NCBI GenBank assembly: GCA_002084585.1
Contig: NBLM01000008.1
Span: 1-46,007, forward strand
Origin: Planctomycetales bacterium 4572_13
GTDB taxonomy: Bacteria > Planctomycetota > Phycisphaerae > Sedimentisphaerales > Anaerohalosphaeraceae
Direction of reading: 5' to 3'
Length of the DNA stretch: 46,007 nucleotides
Part shown: positions 30,616 through 39,215 of the stretch, piece by piece
How positions within the stretch are numbered: position 1 is the stretch's first letter
How the letters are laid out: every line of letters begins with the position of its first letter
Notes under the pieces: generated by a model
The model's input: only the letters and a program-made list of their open reading frames with translations
What the model was told of the DNA's origin: nothing
Databases searched by the model: none
Translations under genes and position numbers: made by a program

Positions 30616-31232
30616 TATTTCGATTCCTCCCGGCAAATGTTGACAAAGTTTTTGAGTACCTGTAACCCATCAGCGGCACTTTTTTCAGGATGGAACTGGC
30701 AACCAAAAATATTGCCCTTTTCTACACCAGCCGTAATCGAAATACCATAGTCAGCCGAAGCGAATTTAGCGTCCGGATCCCCGACCTCGGCACAAAATGA
30801 ATTGGCAAACGCAAAATGCTTTCCATCGCCAAGACCATCGAACAGCCGCATACCTTCGGCAAATTTGACATAGTTCCAACCCATATGAGGAATGGTCAAC
30901 CCCCTATCGGTCGGAATCGGGACGACCTTGCCCTTAATCAATCCTAAGCATTTGTGCGTCCCCATTTCGTAACTGGTCTCGAACAGAAGCTGAAAGCCCA
31001 CACAAATTCCAAGAAGCGGCTTGCCGGTAAGGGCCTGTTCGGTGATAACGCCGGCGATAGGCGAAACTTTCTCCATCGCATAACCGCTGGCCCCAACGCC
31101 CGGTAGAATCAAACCATCCGCCGCCGCGATCACCGCCGGGTCGCAACTTACGGTCACATCCGAACTGATATAACGAAATGCGTTCGTCACGCTCCGCACA
31201 TTTCCAACGCCATAATCAATAATTACCAGCAT
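30615..31232 (-). CDS. hisH: Imidazole glycerol phosphate synthase glutaminase subunit
   Basis: A 205-residue class I glutamine amidotransferase with the triad C77 ([11 protein letters not shown]), H181 and E183 ([10 protein letters not shown]). It hydrolyses glutamine and channels ammonia through the HisF barrel. ATG 31232 gives the standard start [11 protein letters not shown]. However, the promoter -10 box lies 8 nt before an in-frame GTG (31271), so a form with 13 extra residues from a leaderless start is possible. One-base overlap with hisF. Confidence 0.96.
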   Translation of the reverse strand: MLVIIDYGVGNVRSVTNAFRYISSDVTVSCDPAVIAAADGLILPGVGASGYAMEKVSPIAGVITEQALTGKPLLGICVGFQLLFETSYEMGTHKCLGLIKGKVVPIPTDRGLTIPHMGWNYVKFAEGMRLFDGLGDGKHFAFANSFCAEVGDPDAKFASADYGISITAGVEKGNIFGCQFHPEKSAADGLQVLKNFVNICREESK

Positions 31233-31279
31233 AACCGTCCCAAAATGATTAAATGGACATCTTGTAGTCACAGAGCAGA

Positions 31280-31308
31280 ATTATAACGAATCAGCCGCAA
31301 ATTCTCAA
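31280..31308 (-). promoter_or_regulatory. Promoter of hisH-hisF
   Basis: Minus strand TTGAGA (31303-31308), 17-nt spacer, perfect TATAAT (31280-31285). Start near 31273, leader about 40 nt to the ATG, or about 2 nt to the in-frame GTG at 31271. Confidence 0.75.
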
Positions 31309-31385
31309 TACCGATTCAAAAAATGGTAAAAGATTACAAAAATGTGGGCAGCGGGCTTGTTTTAGGTGCCGTCGCCCTGAGAACC

Positions 31386-32156
31386 CTACCGCTGATTCTG
31401 AGATAATTTCCCCTTACATCGCGGGCAGTTCTGCATGGAAAGGGGTTTTTCGAGGCGGCTTTGAGCCAGCAGGTCGTCATCGGCAAAGATGTCCGCCGTA
31501 GGGCCATCAGCTAATACCCGCCCCCGGCCGAGAACGATTGTTCTCGGGCACAGTTCCAATGCCAAATCCAGATCGTGCGTAGCGATAATCTTGGTATGCT
31601 TAAAGGTTTGCAGCAACTCGATCAATTCCCGCCGGGTTCTGGGGTCCAGACTGGAAGACGGCTCGTCCATAACCAGAATGTCCGGACTCATCGCCAATAC
31701 CGCGGCAATCGCAACGCGGCGTTTTTCCCCCGCCGACAGTTTATATGGCGGGCGATCTTTTAAATGGGTCGCATCGACGCGTTCCAACGCTTGTATAACC
31801 ACCGGCTCAACTTCCTCGGCGCTAAGGCCGAGGTTCATCGGGCCGAACGCCACATCCTCAAACACCGTCGGCATAAACAACTGGTCATCGCTATCCTGAA
31901 ATACCATGCCAATCGAACGGCGAATCGCGGCACAGGTTTTTTTCGTAACTGGCAAATCTCCCACCTGCACCGATCCCCGCATCGTCAATAGACAGCCGTT
32001 CAGGTGCATCAGCAGCGTGGACTTGCCCGCGCCGTTGGCCCCAACCAATGCAACCGACTCGCCATGCGTAATCCGAAAGGACACCCCTGCCAATCCGATG
32101 GTTCCATCCGGATAGGTGAAATGCAAATCATTCGTCTGGACGATGTGATGGCTCAT
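31386..32156 (-). CDS. cbiO: ECF-type cobalt/nickel transporter ATPase (CbiO/NikO)
   Basis: A 256-residue ABC ATPase. Walker A GANGAGKST (39-47), Q-loop VFQDSDDQLFMPTV (the CbiO-type DQ-F signature), signature LSAGEKRR, Walker B DILVMDEPSSSLDP and the switch histidine in IIATHDLDLALEL. It drives metal uptake by NikMN-NikQ. The last 14 residues, NCPRCKGKLSQNQR, add a CxxC not typical of the family. ATG 32156 overlaps the cbiQ stop as ATGA. Confidence 0.94.
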   Translation of the reverse strand: MSHHIVQTNDLHFTYPDGTIGLAGVSFRITHGESVALVGANGAGKSTLLMHLNGCLLTMRGSVQVGDLPVTKKTCAAIRRSIGMVFQDSDDQLFMPTVFEDVAFGPMNLGLSAEEVEPVVIQALERVDATHLKDRPPYKLSAGEKRRVAIAAVLAMSPDILVMDEPSSSLDPRTRRELIELLQTFKHTKIIATHDLDLALELCPRTIVLGRGRVLADGPTADIFADDDLLAQSRLEKPLSMQNCPRCKGKLSQNQR

Positions 32157-32965
32157 GAAAAAATCTCTGTGATCAACTTGCCTAAAAGAAGGGCTGGATT
32201 TGTAAATCGAAACACCGTGAAAAGCAAACAAAATCCAGTCAGAAAAATCGTGTTGGCCATTGTCCAGTGGAGTTGCTTCGCCGGATGAAGCCGGCCTTCA
32301 AAACCACGGCAGCACATCGCTTGGTAAATCCGCTGAGCCCGACTGGTCGTTCGCAAAAACAAGCTGCCCAGAAGTATCGAAAAGCTCTGGATGCCTATCG
32401 CCTTTTGCAGGGGGGCACGCAATTGCCACGCACGCACCATGCGTCCGCTTTCTTCGGCTAACACAAAAGCATAGCGATATAAAAATAAAAGCTGCATTAC
32501 AAATATATTCGGCACACCAATTTTTTCCAGTGCCAAACAGATCGTATTGAAGCCAGTCGTCGCCACAAGCACAAACGCCGCCAACACTGTTAATAAAGAA
32601 CGCATTAGGATCGAAGCGAACGACACCCACCCACCGGAAATTTCGACTGAACCGATGTGCAACAGAACCTGCCGATCAAGAAAGGGGTTGAAAATCCCGA
32701 CCAATACCGCAAACGGCGTTACCCACAGTACCCGCTTCATCAAATACCCAGCGGGCAAATTCCCCAACACGATCAGCACAATCGGAAATATCGCAAATGG
32801 AAACATCGCCGAGATTTGATATTTGTCGAACGAAACAACCATAACGATAAAAGCGAGAGTCGTCAGGAGTTTGGCCCGTGGATCCAACTGGTGGATGGGG
32901 CTGTCCTGTCGAGCCAACGCATCCAAATAGCCCACATTCGTAATAATTGAACCTGTTTTTGACAT
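32153..32965 (-). CDS. cbiQ: ECF-type cobalt/nickel transporter transmembrane subunit (CbiQ/NikQ)
   Basis: A 270-residue membrane protein with five to six helices, the T component of the ECF transporter. Features: QDSPIHQLDPRAKLLTTLAF near the N-terminus (the QxDPRxK motif), the coupling-helix motifs with RAWQLRAP and AMCCRGFEGRL (A-x-x-x-RG boxes that bind the ATPases), and a last helix at the C-terminus. It links CbiO to NikMN. It starts 86 nt after cbiMN; a CCCGAT/ATCGGG stem lies in that gap. Confidence 0.93.
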   Translation of the reverse strand: MSKTGSIITNVGYLDALARQDSPIHQLDPRAKLLTTLAFIVMVVSFDKYQISAMFPFAIFPIVLIVLGNLPAGYLMKRVLWVTPFAVLVGIFNPFLDRQVLLHIGSVEISGGWVSFASILMRSLLTVLAAFVLVATTGFNTICLALEKIGVPNIFVMQLLFLYRYAFVLAEESGRMVRAWQLRAPLQKAIGIQSFSILLGSLFLRTTSRAQRIYQAMCCRGFEGRLHPAKQLHWTMANTIFLTGFCLLFTVFRFTNPALLLGKLITEIFS

Positions 32966-33051
32966 TTGCCTCTTTGGCCCTAAACGAAAACACCCATCCC
33001 GATTTATCGGGAAAGGTGCCGTTCACTAAATTCTGTTTAAAAAGCACTTTT

Positions 33052-34104
33052 TTATGATACGGCCGGACTCGGTATTTTCCGCTTAAATTTCAACAGAAAC
33101 CCAATTCCAAACGCCAAGGCCAGCGTCAGTAAACCGCCAACTAAGCCGGAAACCGTCGTTCCGACACTCACTGCGGGCCAGCTTTCAGCGGTTTCTTCGG
33201 CCGCAACGGCCACTTCGCTTTCCTTAAAACCATAGTCCGGCAAAAACGCTGTCATTTCCTGCAATCCCGATGATTTATCATACACGGCATTGTCCGGCGT
33301 GTCCAGTTCTTCTGCGCCGGATGTTTTAAACATCGACCATTCCAGCCCATCGGGATGGCCTGAGGCAAACCAGCTTAACGCTCCACCGGTAATTACCGCC
33401 GCAATCAACAGTGAAGCGGCTACAAGTTTAATCGAAACGGGTGATTTGTCAGCCTGCGGAATTGTTATTTCCAAAAGCTGCGGCTGGGCCTTTACAACAA
33501 ACGCCACAACGCCTGCCGTGATAAAGCCCTCCACAATGCCGATGCCCAGATGGATCGGCTGCATCGCCGCCAGAAAACCAGCAAACGGCAATTCAGAAAT
33601 ACCCGACAGAACTGTTTGTAACACCACATTGAATGCCCCCAATTGCAGTCCCACAACCGCCGCAATCATTGAACCCCAAAATAATTTTGATTGCGAGGAA
33701 TGATGTTGCCTAACGATTTTTTTATAAACCAGCGGATACATCACAAAACAGGTCCAAAATCCCATATTGAAGATATTACAGCCCAGCGCAAGAATGCCGC
33801 CGTCGGCAAAGAATAATGCCTGCACGGTCAAAATGGAGGCCATCACAATAAAACCCGCCCACGGCCCCAGCAAAATCGCCAAAATCATCCCCCCGCCCAA
33901 ATGGCCGCTGGAACCGGTGCCGGGAATTGTAAAGTTAATCATCTGTGCCGAAAACACAAAGGCCCCCACAACCCCCATCAGAGGAACCTTGCTGTCGCTC
34001 AGTTCGCTTTTGATTTTTTTGCAGCTATACCCAATCAGCCCCGCCGAGGCCGCCCAAAATGCCCCGCCGACCGCTGGTGAAATTAACGCATCTGCCATAT
34101 GCAT
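33052..34104 (-). CDS. Nickel/cobalt ECF substrate-binding membrane protein, CbiM fused to a PDGLE domain (NikMN)
   Basis: A 350-residue fused substrate-binding component. The start MHMADALIS is fixed by AGGAG 8 nt upstream; His2 and Met1/Met3 positions at the very N-terminus coordinate the metal. Then about seven CbiM helices (INFTIPGTGSSGHLGGG is the second metal/selectivity region). Residues about 225-330 form the PDGLE domain (GHPDGLEW) with two helices, corresponding to CbiN/NikN. The fused MN form with PDGLE is common in nickel systems, so nickel is more likely than cobalt, but this is inference. Second gene after the porin. Confidence 0.9.
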   Translation of the reverse strand: MHMADALISPAVGGAFWAASAGLIGYSCKKIKSELSDSKVPLMGVVGAFVFSAQMINFTIPGTGSSGHLGGGMILAILLGPWAGFIVMASILTVQALFFADGGILALGCNIFNMGFWTCFVMYPLVYKKIVRQHHSSQSKLFWGSMIAAVVGLQLGAFNVVLQTVLSGISELPFAGFLAAMQPIHLGIGIVEGFITAGVVAFVVKAQPQLLEITIPQADKSPVSIKLVAASLLIAAVITGGALSWFASGHPDGLEWSMFKTSGAEELDTPDNAVYDKSSGLQEMTAFLPDYGFKESEVAVAAEETAESWPAVSVGTTVSGLVGGLLTLALAFGIGFLLKFKRKIPSPAVS

Positions 34105-34165
34105 AATAAATACTCCTGTATTTTCTGCCTTAGTGAATATTCTTGTTTTCGGCCTGTATTGTCAA

Positions 34166-35428
34166 TTAAAAAGTGATTAGTGCTCGCACGCCGCAAACGA
34201 CCGCATCGCTGACATCGGCATTGCCGCCAGGATTCGTTACATACTGCACCGAGGGGCTTATGGCCATCCACGGGGTGATTTGAGCATTATAGTACAATTC
34301 CGTAACGCTTTCATAATCTTCTGTATAGGTCGTATCGGCCTTGTCGCTGAAACAGCCGTGTGCATAACCCAACCCCAGCACATCGTCATCCCGACCGTCG
34401 AACAACCCCTGATACTGAACACCAAAGCTGTAGAAATTGGTTAGATCATTGGTTTTGCTGGGAGCATAGCCATAGCGGGCAAACGCCCCAAGGCCCTGTG
34501 TGTCCTCGACATCGTTGTTTTCCTTAGCCAGCATCTGATCACAACTGATGTAAAATCCGGTATCATCGCGGTACAGTTTTGTTGTGTCTGAATGTGACTT
34601 TGGCTGCGGATCATACCAGAAACCCACACGATAAGCACCTTGTAGCGGGCCGTTTACCGAATCCATCCGCGGCGCAATACCCGTCTCCGCCATATACACA
34701 AAATAATCTTCGTCATGGAATGTGGTATTAAAACCGGTTTGCCCCTTCTCCGCCTGGGCATCGGCCGCACCGACAGACAGATACCAATCCTCCACCGGAT
34801 TCCAGTACACCACCGCACCCAACCCATAATCCGGGAAAGGAATCGTCGGGTTGTTCACCAACGCGGCATTGAGAAATTGCTCATTTTCGTCATTGGCATA
34901 CATATTTCCATCAAATGATACGGGGCAGCCCTTGCATTCAAAACCACCGGTCATATCCAATTTACCAATACGAAATCGAAATGTATTATCCAGCAACGCT
35001 TGCTCATACCACACTTCGATGAGATGAAACGCCTCGCGAGGGGCAAAATCAGCGTTCACACCGAAATAGGAACCAACCGATGTGCCGTCAATGTCCTGCC
35101 GGGACCAGGTTCCCTCGGCGTGCATGTAGAAGACCGCATTCTCAATGCCCAGTATCTTCTCTATATCCGCATTCATTTCAAGGTCATAGCTGCCCGACCA
35201 GCGCCCCTGGCGACGGTGGGTGCTGGTTCCGCCCTTTGTGTTGGCCTGATAGATATTGGTAAAACTCAACGCAAAATCAATGCCCGCTGGCTCTAATGCC
35301 TCATTGAGACCCCAAAAACCTCCTGTCAATGTCGATCTCCCTGACATATGCTGTGCTTGATCGGCGACACAAAGCCCCGCAACAGTCAACAAAAACAGCC
35401 CACATGCAATTATCATACTCCTGTTCAT
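34166..35428 (-). CDS. OprB-like outer-membrane porin
   Basis: A 420-residue outer-membrane beta-barrel of the carbohydrate-selective porin OprB type. A signal peptide (about residues 1-22, MIIACGLFLLTVAGLCVA) is followed by HMSGRSTLTGGFWGLNEALE, the usual OprB opening, many amphipathic strands, and the C-terminal TPWMAISPSVQYVTNPGG with the terminal phenylalanine in ALITF. I start at ATG 35428 (GGAA 7 nt upstream) rather than the frame start 48 nt earlier. It is the first gene of the metal-uptake operon, so here it may let metal ions or complexes through the outer membrane rather than sugars. Confidence 0.85.
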   Translation of the reverse strand: MNRSMIIACGLFLLTVAGLCVADQAQHMSGRSTLTGGFWGLNEALEPAGIDFALSFTNIYQANTKGGTSTHRRQGRWSGSYDLEMNADIEKILGIENAVFYMHAEGTWSRQDIDGTSVGSYFGVNADFAPREAFHLIEVWYEQALLDNTFRFRIGKLDMTGGFECKGCPVSFDGNMYANDENEQFLNAALVNNPTIPFPDYGLGAVVYWNPVEDWYLSVGAADAQAEKGQTGFNTTFHDEDYFVYMAETGIAPRMDSVNGPLQGAYRVGFWYDPQPKSHSDTTKLYRDDTGFYISCDQMLAKENNDVEDTQGLGAFARYGYAPSKTNDLTNFYSFGVQYQGLFDGRDDDVLGLGYAHGCFSDKADTTYTEDYESVTELYYNAQITPWMAISPSVQYVTNPGGNADVSDAVVCGVRALITF

Positions 35429-35484
35429 CTCAAATTCCTTTCCTAAGTTCTTAGTTTGCATGACAATACAATTCACTTTATCTC

Positions 35485-35507
35485 TATTTGCAACTGAGTT
35501 GCAAATA
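35485..35507 (-). promoter_or_regulatory. Nur-like palindrome at the porin/nickel operon promoter
   Basis: A perfect 10-bp-armed palindrome, TATTTGCAAC-TGA-GTTGCAAATA. It equals TTGCAA-N5-TTGCAA, the operator consensus known for Nur, the nickel-responsive Fur-family repressor of Streptomyces. One TTGCAA doubles as a -35 (minus, 35488-35493) with TGTATT 17 nt downstream, so a bound repressor would block the promoter. Other Fur-family regulators could use a similar site. Confidence 0.7.
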
Positions 35508-35534
35508 CTTTTTTCTCATTTTTTCAACAAACCC

Positions 35535-35579
35535 AAAAAAAAGAGCGATAGCTGATGCTTAACGCATCTTCTATCGCTC
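35535..35579 (-). terminator. Rho-independent terminator of the feo operon
   Basis: Outer stem GAGCGATAG (35543-35551) with CTATCGCTC (35571-35579), inner stem GATGC/GCATC, then eight Ts on the minus strand (35535-35542). It closes the iron operon 48 nt after hemP and insulates it from the porin operon. Confidence 0.92.
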
Positions 35580-35627
35580 CCTGGCTGGCTTATGGCTTGC
35601 TGGGTTGCAAGTGATGTAAAAATTCGA

Positions 35628-35798
35628 TTATTTGTTCATAATTAGTTTACCATTCCTTGTTATCCGAAGCCGGTAAACAGCCCCTTCGTGGCGAATCATA
35701 ATTTCATTACTTTTACCAAAAAGCCGCGATGATTCCACTACCGGAACACGCTGAACAAACTTATTCTTGTCTGAATTGTCTTGCTCGTAACCGTTCAT
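35628..35798 (-). CDS. hemP: Hemin uptake protein HemP-like
   Basis: A 56-residue protein. The C-terminal half reads [20 protein letters not shown] then [14 protein letters not shown], the HemP/HmuP signature (Ser-x-Leu-Phe-Gly ... I-x-H-x-G-x-x-Y-x-LR-x-T-x-x-x-KL-I). In other bacteria HemP is needed for expression of hemin receptor genes. AAGGA stands 4 nt before the ATG. Here it ends the feoB operon instead of lying by a hemin receptor, which is unusual and suggests a wider iron role. Confidence 0.85.
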   Translation of the reverse strand: MNGYEQDNSDKNKFVQRVPVVESSRLFGKSNEIMIRHEGAVYRLRITRNGKLIMNK

Positions 35799-35819
35799 AC
35801 AATCCTTCCATAGGAGGCC

Positions 35820-35972
35820 CTAACGCCCATCATCGCTTTTCTCTGTCCTACTGCACGACTTACAATGTTGGCTGCAGCTACAGCCGCCTTTGCCTTTAAC
35901 GGCCCTGTAAAAGGTCCACACGCCTACCGCTGCGGCCAAGGCAACGATCAATAATACGATTACTGTTTCCAT
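35820..35972 (-). CDS. FeoB-associated Cys-rich membrane protein
   Basis: A 50-residue protein with one membrane helix (VIVLLIVALAAAVGVWTFY) followed by a basic, cysteine-rich tail GKGGCSCSQHCKSC. It starts 12 nt after feoB behind AAGGTG. It fits the family of tiny FeoB-associated Cys-rich membrane proteins found right after feoB in many bacteria, thought to support Fe(II) uptake in the way FeoC does elsewhere. The four cysteines and one histidine could bind iron or a cluster. Confidence 0.9.
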   Translation of the reverse strand: METVIVLLIVALAAAVGVWTFYRAVKGKGGCSCSQHCKSCSRTEKSDDGR

Positions 35973-35984
35973 AAACTCACCTTC

Positions 35985-38054
35985 CTATCCAACAAACAAA
36001 CTGCCTATTTGGTAAACAGCCAAAGTAATGACATAAGCCAGGGCCGTTAAGCCGAAGAACTGGAAAAACGCCCAGCCCCAGGAGCCCGTTTCTCGTTTAC
36101 AGACCGCCACCGTCGCTACACAAGGGGCACTTATCAAGCAAAACAGCATAATGCAGAATCCCTGAAGCGGTGAATAATTCTCTTTGAGCTTCGCTCTCAA
36201 CGAGTCCGAATCCTCATCCGCTTCACCAATGGAATACACAATGCCCATCTGCGCAACAAAAACCTCCTTCGCGGCCAAAGCCCCAATCAATGCGGTTCCA
36301 ATGCGGCGGTCAAACCCCAACGGCCTGATAGCCGGTTCCATAGCACTACCAATTCTTCCGGCGACAGAATAATTTAATTCGGCTTCCTGTACCTGTCGGG
36401 CATCAAGGCCGGTCAATGCTGACTCATTCGGCTTGGGATAGGTCGTTGCCGCCCAGAGCAAAATCGATATAATCAAAATGACCGTCCCGGCCTTCTTCAA
36501 ATAAAGCCAACTCCGCTCCCACATATGGGTCAAAATACCCCTCAGCGTCGGTACGCGGTACGGCGGCAGTTCCATCACAAACGGAACGGTTTCGCCCTTA
36601 AACAGCGTACTTCGCAGCAGTTTCGCACACATAATCGCCAGTACGACACCAATCATATAGATCAGCCACATCATCAGCCCGTGCCATTTCGCCGCGAAGA
36701 AGGCCGGTATGATGAGTGCGTAAATCGTCAGACGCGCCCCGCAACTCATCAACGGGATAACCATCAGCGTCGTAAATCGACTGCGTCTGTTCTCCAATAT
36801 GCGCGTTCCCATCATCGCCGGGATCGAACAACCAAAACCGATCAGCATCGGGATAAAACTTTTACCGTGCAGACCGATCTTGTGCATAATGCGGTCCATC
36901 AAAAACGCGGCTCTGGCCATATAGCCGGAGTCCTCAAGGATAGCAATCGCCAAAAACAGCAGAATGATATTCGGCAAAAAGATAATTACGCCGCCCACGC
37001 CGCCAATGATGCCGTCAACAATCAGCGATTGCAGCACACTTTCGGTTCCTGCCGGCCAAAATCCGGTTACGACTTCTGCAAGCCATACTTTACCAATTTC
37101 AATCCAATCCATCGGCGGCCCGCCCAGCCAGAAAGTCAGCTTAAAGACCGCATACATCAACACCGCGAAAATCGGCAACCCCAACACACGATTCAAAATA
37201 ATTTTATCCGCAAGATCGCTTGCGGTATGCCTGTTCTCCACAGAGTTTTTGACCGCTTCTTCACAAGCACCCGAGATGAATCCATAGCGCTTGTCCGCAA
37301 CAACAATCTCCGGCTCATCGCCAAAATGTTTTCCAATCCGCTCCACGCTTTGGGCCACCGCCTGAATCACCTCATCAGTATGGCCCTTATCAAGTACCTC
37401 CTTGTCCTGCTCGAGCAGTTTCAGTGCCAGCCATCGCGTACCATACTTTTTAACAAGCTGATGTTCCTGATTGACTAATGCGGCAATTTGTTCCAATTCC
37501 TGCTCAATTTCAGAGCCGTAGTGAATGATACTCCCTGACTCACTCAGAGCCGGCCCGTCAGCGGCGGCGACAATAACCTCCAGCAACTCATCCAATCCCT
37601 TCGCCTTATTGCCCACAGTCGGCACGATGGGACAATGCACCAGCTTGGACAATTTCGCATAGTCAATTTCACAGCCCCGCTGCTTGACCACATCGCTCAT
37701 ATTAAATGCCAGCACCAGCTTTGTGCCCATTTCTATCAATTGCGTCGCCAGATAGAGATTTCGCTCAAGATTGGAACTGTCCACAACATGCACCACAACA
37801 TCGGGATGTTTGTCGAGAATGAAATTGCGTGCGACAATCTCTTCGATGGAATAGGCCGTCAAACTGTAAGTTCCAGGCAGATCCACAAAGTTTATTTCGT
37901 ATCCCTGATAATTCCGGAGGCCCTCTTTCTTTTCAACAGTTACGCCGGGATAGTTCCCAATATGCTGACGAGCGCCGGTGAGAGCATTAAACATTGTCGT
38001 TTTGCCGCTGTTTGGATTTCCGGCCAGTGCTACTGTGATTTGTTTGTTCTTCAC
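35985..38054 (-). CDS. feoB: Ferrous iron transporter FeoB
   Basis: A 689-residue inner-membrane Fe(II) transporter. The N-terminal G domain has G1 GNPNSGKTT (12-20), DLPGTYSLTAYS (G3) and NMSD (G4), followed by a helical regulatory domain, two gate/Nucleoside-recognition-like membrane regions with GFGCSIPAMMGTR and MSCGARL, and a final CVATVAVCKRETGSWGWAF stretch with conserved cysteines. It starts with GTG 38054. There is no separate feoA; the FeoA-like fold is at the end of the DtxR protein upstream. Anaerobic conditions, where Fe(II) is soluble, favour this system. Confidence 0.96.
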   Translation of the reverse strand: MKNKQITVALAGNPNSGKTTMFNALTGARQHIGNYPGVTVEKKEGLRNYQGYEINFVDLPGTYSLTAYSIEEIVARNFILDKHPDVVVHVVDSSNLERNLYLATQLIEMGTKLVLAFNMSDVVKQRGCEIDYAKLSKLVHCPIVPTVGNKAKGLDELLEVIVAAADGPALSESGSIIHYGSEIEQELEQIAALVNQEHQLVKKYGTRWLALKLLEQDKEVLDKGHTDEVIQAVAQSVERIGKHFGDEPEIVVADKRYGFISGACEEAVKNSVENRHTASDLADKIILNRVLGLPIFAVLMYAVFKLTFWLGGPPMDWIEIGKVWLAEVVTGFWPAGTESVLQSLIVDGIIGGVGGVIIFLPNIILLFLAIAILEDSGYMARAAFLMDRIMHKIGLHGKSFIPMLIGFGCSIPAMMGTRILENRRSRFTTLMVIPLMSCGARLTIYALIIPAFFAAKWHGLMMWLIYMIGVVLAIMCAKLLRSTLFKGETVPFVMELPPYRVPTLRGILTHMWERSWLYLKKAGTVILIISILLWAATTYPKPNESALTGLDARQVQEAELNYSVAGRIGSAMEPAIRPLGFDRRIGTALIGALAAKEVFVAQMGIVYSIGEADEDSDSLRAKLKENYSPLQGFCIMLFCLISAPCVATVAVCKRETGSWGWAFFQFFGLTALAYVITLAVYQIGSLFVG

Positions 38055-38106
38055 TCTTGCTTTTCCTTAAAAATTTAGCTACCCCTAACTTTTAATTGAA
38101 AAATTT

Positions 38107-38745
38107 TTACACTGCCGACAGAATAATCGCCGCGGCCTCTTCTTTTCTCAGCGAAAGGTGATACCCTCTGACCTTAATATCAATCGGATCACCCAGAGGA
38201 GCCACCCGCTCGACCTCAATCAAAGCACCGGAGCCAATCCCCATATCCGCAAGCCGTTTGGTTACCGTTCCGCGATGGTTCATCTTCAAAACCGTGCCTT
38301 TTTGCTTGGGTTTCATCTCCGCAAGTGTTACTTCGTTTTTTGAATGAGTCATTATCCGGTCCTTTTTAATACTCTCGACAAACTCCGTTAATCTTTCAAA
38401 AATGACCTTGGGGATGTCGTGTTCCAGTTTACAGGCCCCTTTTTCAGCAATTTCTTCTTCAACACCCAAAACATCGATAAAAAATTCTTTTAAGACTTCA
38501 TGCCGCCTCTTAATCTGGCGGGCTTTTTTCAAACCCTCAGTCGTCATTGTAATTGCCTCGTACGGAGCATAATTGATCAGTTTTTTCTGCGAAAGCGCCT
38601 GTAGTGCGCCCGTTACGGAACCGGCCTTGACACCAAGTCGGACGGCGATATCTTTGGCCCGAACGCCGCCCTTCTCCGAGACAACAACGAAGATCGTCTC
38701 CAGATAGTCTTCCAAACTCGCACTTAGCTGCATTGATTTAACCAT
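38107..38745 (-). CDS. DtxR/MntR-family metalloregulator with FeoA-like C-terminal domain
   Basis: A 212-residue repressor. The N-terminal winged helix has LEDYLETIFVVVSEKGGVRA and KAGSVTGALQAL (recognition helix), followed by the metal-binding dimerisation domain (RRHEVLKEFFIDVLGV, EHDIPKVIFERL with Cys/His/Glu ligands such as C105-x-x-E-H) and a C-terminal SH3/FeoA domain (RLADMGIGSGALIEVERVAP). It probably senses Fe(II) or Mn(II) and controls this operon: a palindrome overlaps its own promoter. feoB begins 52 nt downstream. Confidence 0.9.
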   Translation of the reverse strand: MVKSMQLSASLEDYLETIFVVVSEKGGVRAKDIAVRLGVKAGSVTGALQALSQKKLINYAPYEAITMTTEGLKKARQIKRRHEVLKEFFIDVLGVEEEIAEKGACKLEHDIPKVIFERLTEFVESIKKDRIMTHSKNEVTLAEMKPKQKGTVLKMNHRGTVTKRLADMGIGSGALIEVERVAPLGDPIDIKVRGYHLSLRKEEAAAIILSAV

Positions 38746-38775
38746 ATAGTTTCACTTGAAAATAAGTTTTTCCTC

Positions 38776-38804
38776 AAAATATAAGCCGCGACTTATTTTG
38801 TCAA
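38776..38804 (-). promoter_or_regulatory. dtxR-feoB promoter with overlapping operator
   Basis: Minus strand TTGACA (38799-38804), 17-nt spacer, TATTTT (38776-38781). The spacer holds an inverted repeat: AAAATAAG (minus; 38792-38799) and CTTATATT (38778-38785) around 6 nt. A third half-site, AAAATAAG on the plus strand, is at 38759-38766. This is a plausible DtxR-family autorepression site. Confidence 0.65.
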
Positions 38805-39215
38805 TTTTTTTTTTAGGTTTTTCCCGATTTTTTCATTTTTTCGTAACAATCAAAAAAAAACGCTGTCCCTTGTCAGAAAAGCTTTCGATGTTTCTCTTGA
38901 AACGGAGGCATCAAATCCCTGTAATCAATTGTCCTGCAGGGTTGGAGGTGGCTTTTTCAAATTGGGAGAGGGAAACCGCCGATTCAGAATGCATGGGTGT
39001 GTGTGATGACAGAACAAGGCGTGCGGCATGAACACTAACGGACACTCTCGGCATTCATGCCGAAATAGAACCCTCAACCGACGCGGCCGTCAGTGATTGG
39101 GACTATCTGTTGAAGGCAGGATACCCTAAAACCCTTGCCGCTGCGCAAGCGCGGGCAGGGATGTCTGCGCTCGCATTAACCCTGCGAACGGTTACCTCTA
39201 TTTTTACCCGTGACA
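38805..39215. other. Gene-free stretch upstream of the iron operon
   Basis: About 410 bp without a convincing gene on either strand. It contains A/T homopolymers, a TCGGCAT-TC-ATGCCGA stem (39048-39063) and nothing else I can name. Short frames here have no recognisable protein features. Confidence 0.5.

Noticed and set aside
31233-31271. GTG 31271 as the hisH start
   Set aside because: The family starts at MLVIIDYG; kept only as an alternative because the -10 box is 8 nt upstream of the GTG.
38756-39031. Plus-strand frame of 91 codons upstream of the dtxR gene
   Set aside because: Overlaps the dtxR promoter and operator, is built on homopolymer runs and shows no recognisable feature.
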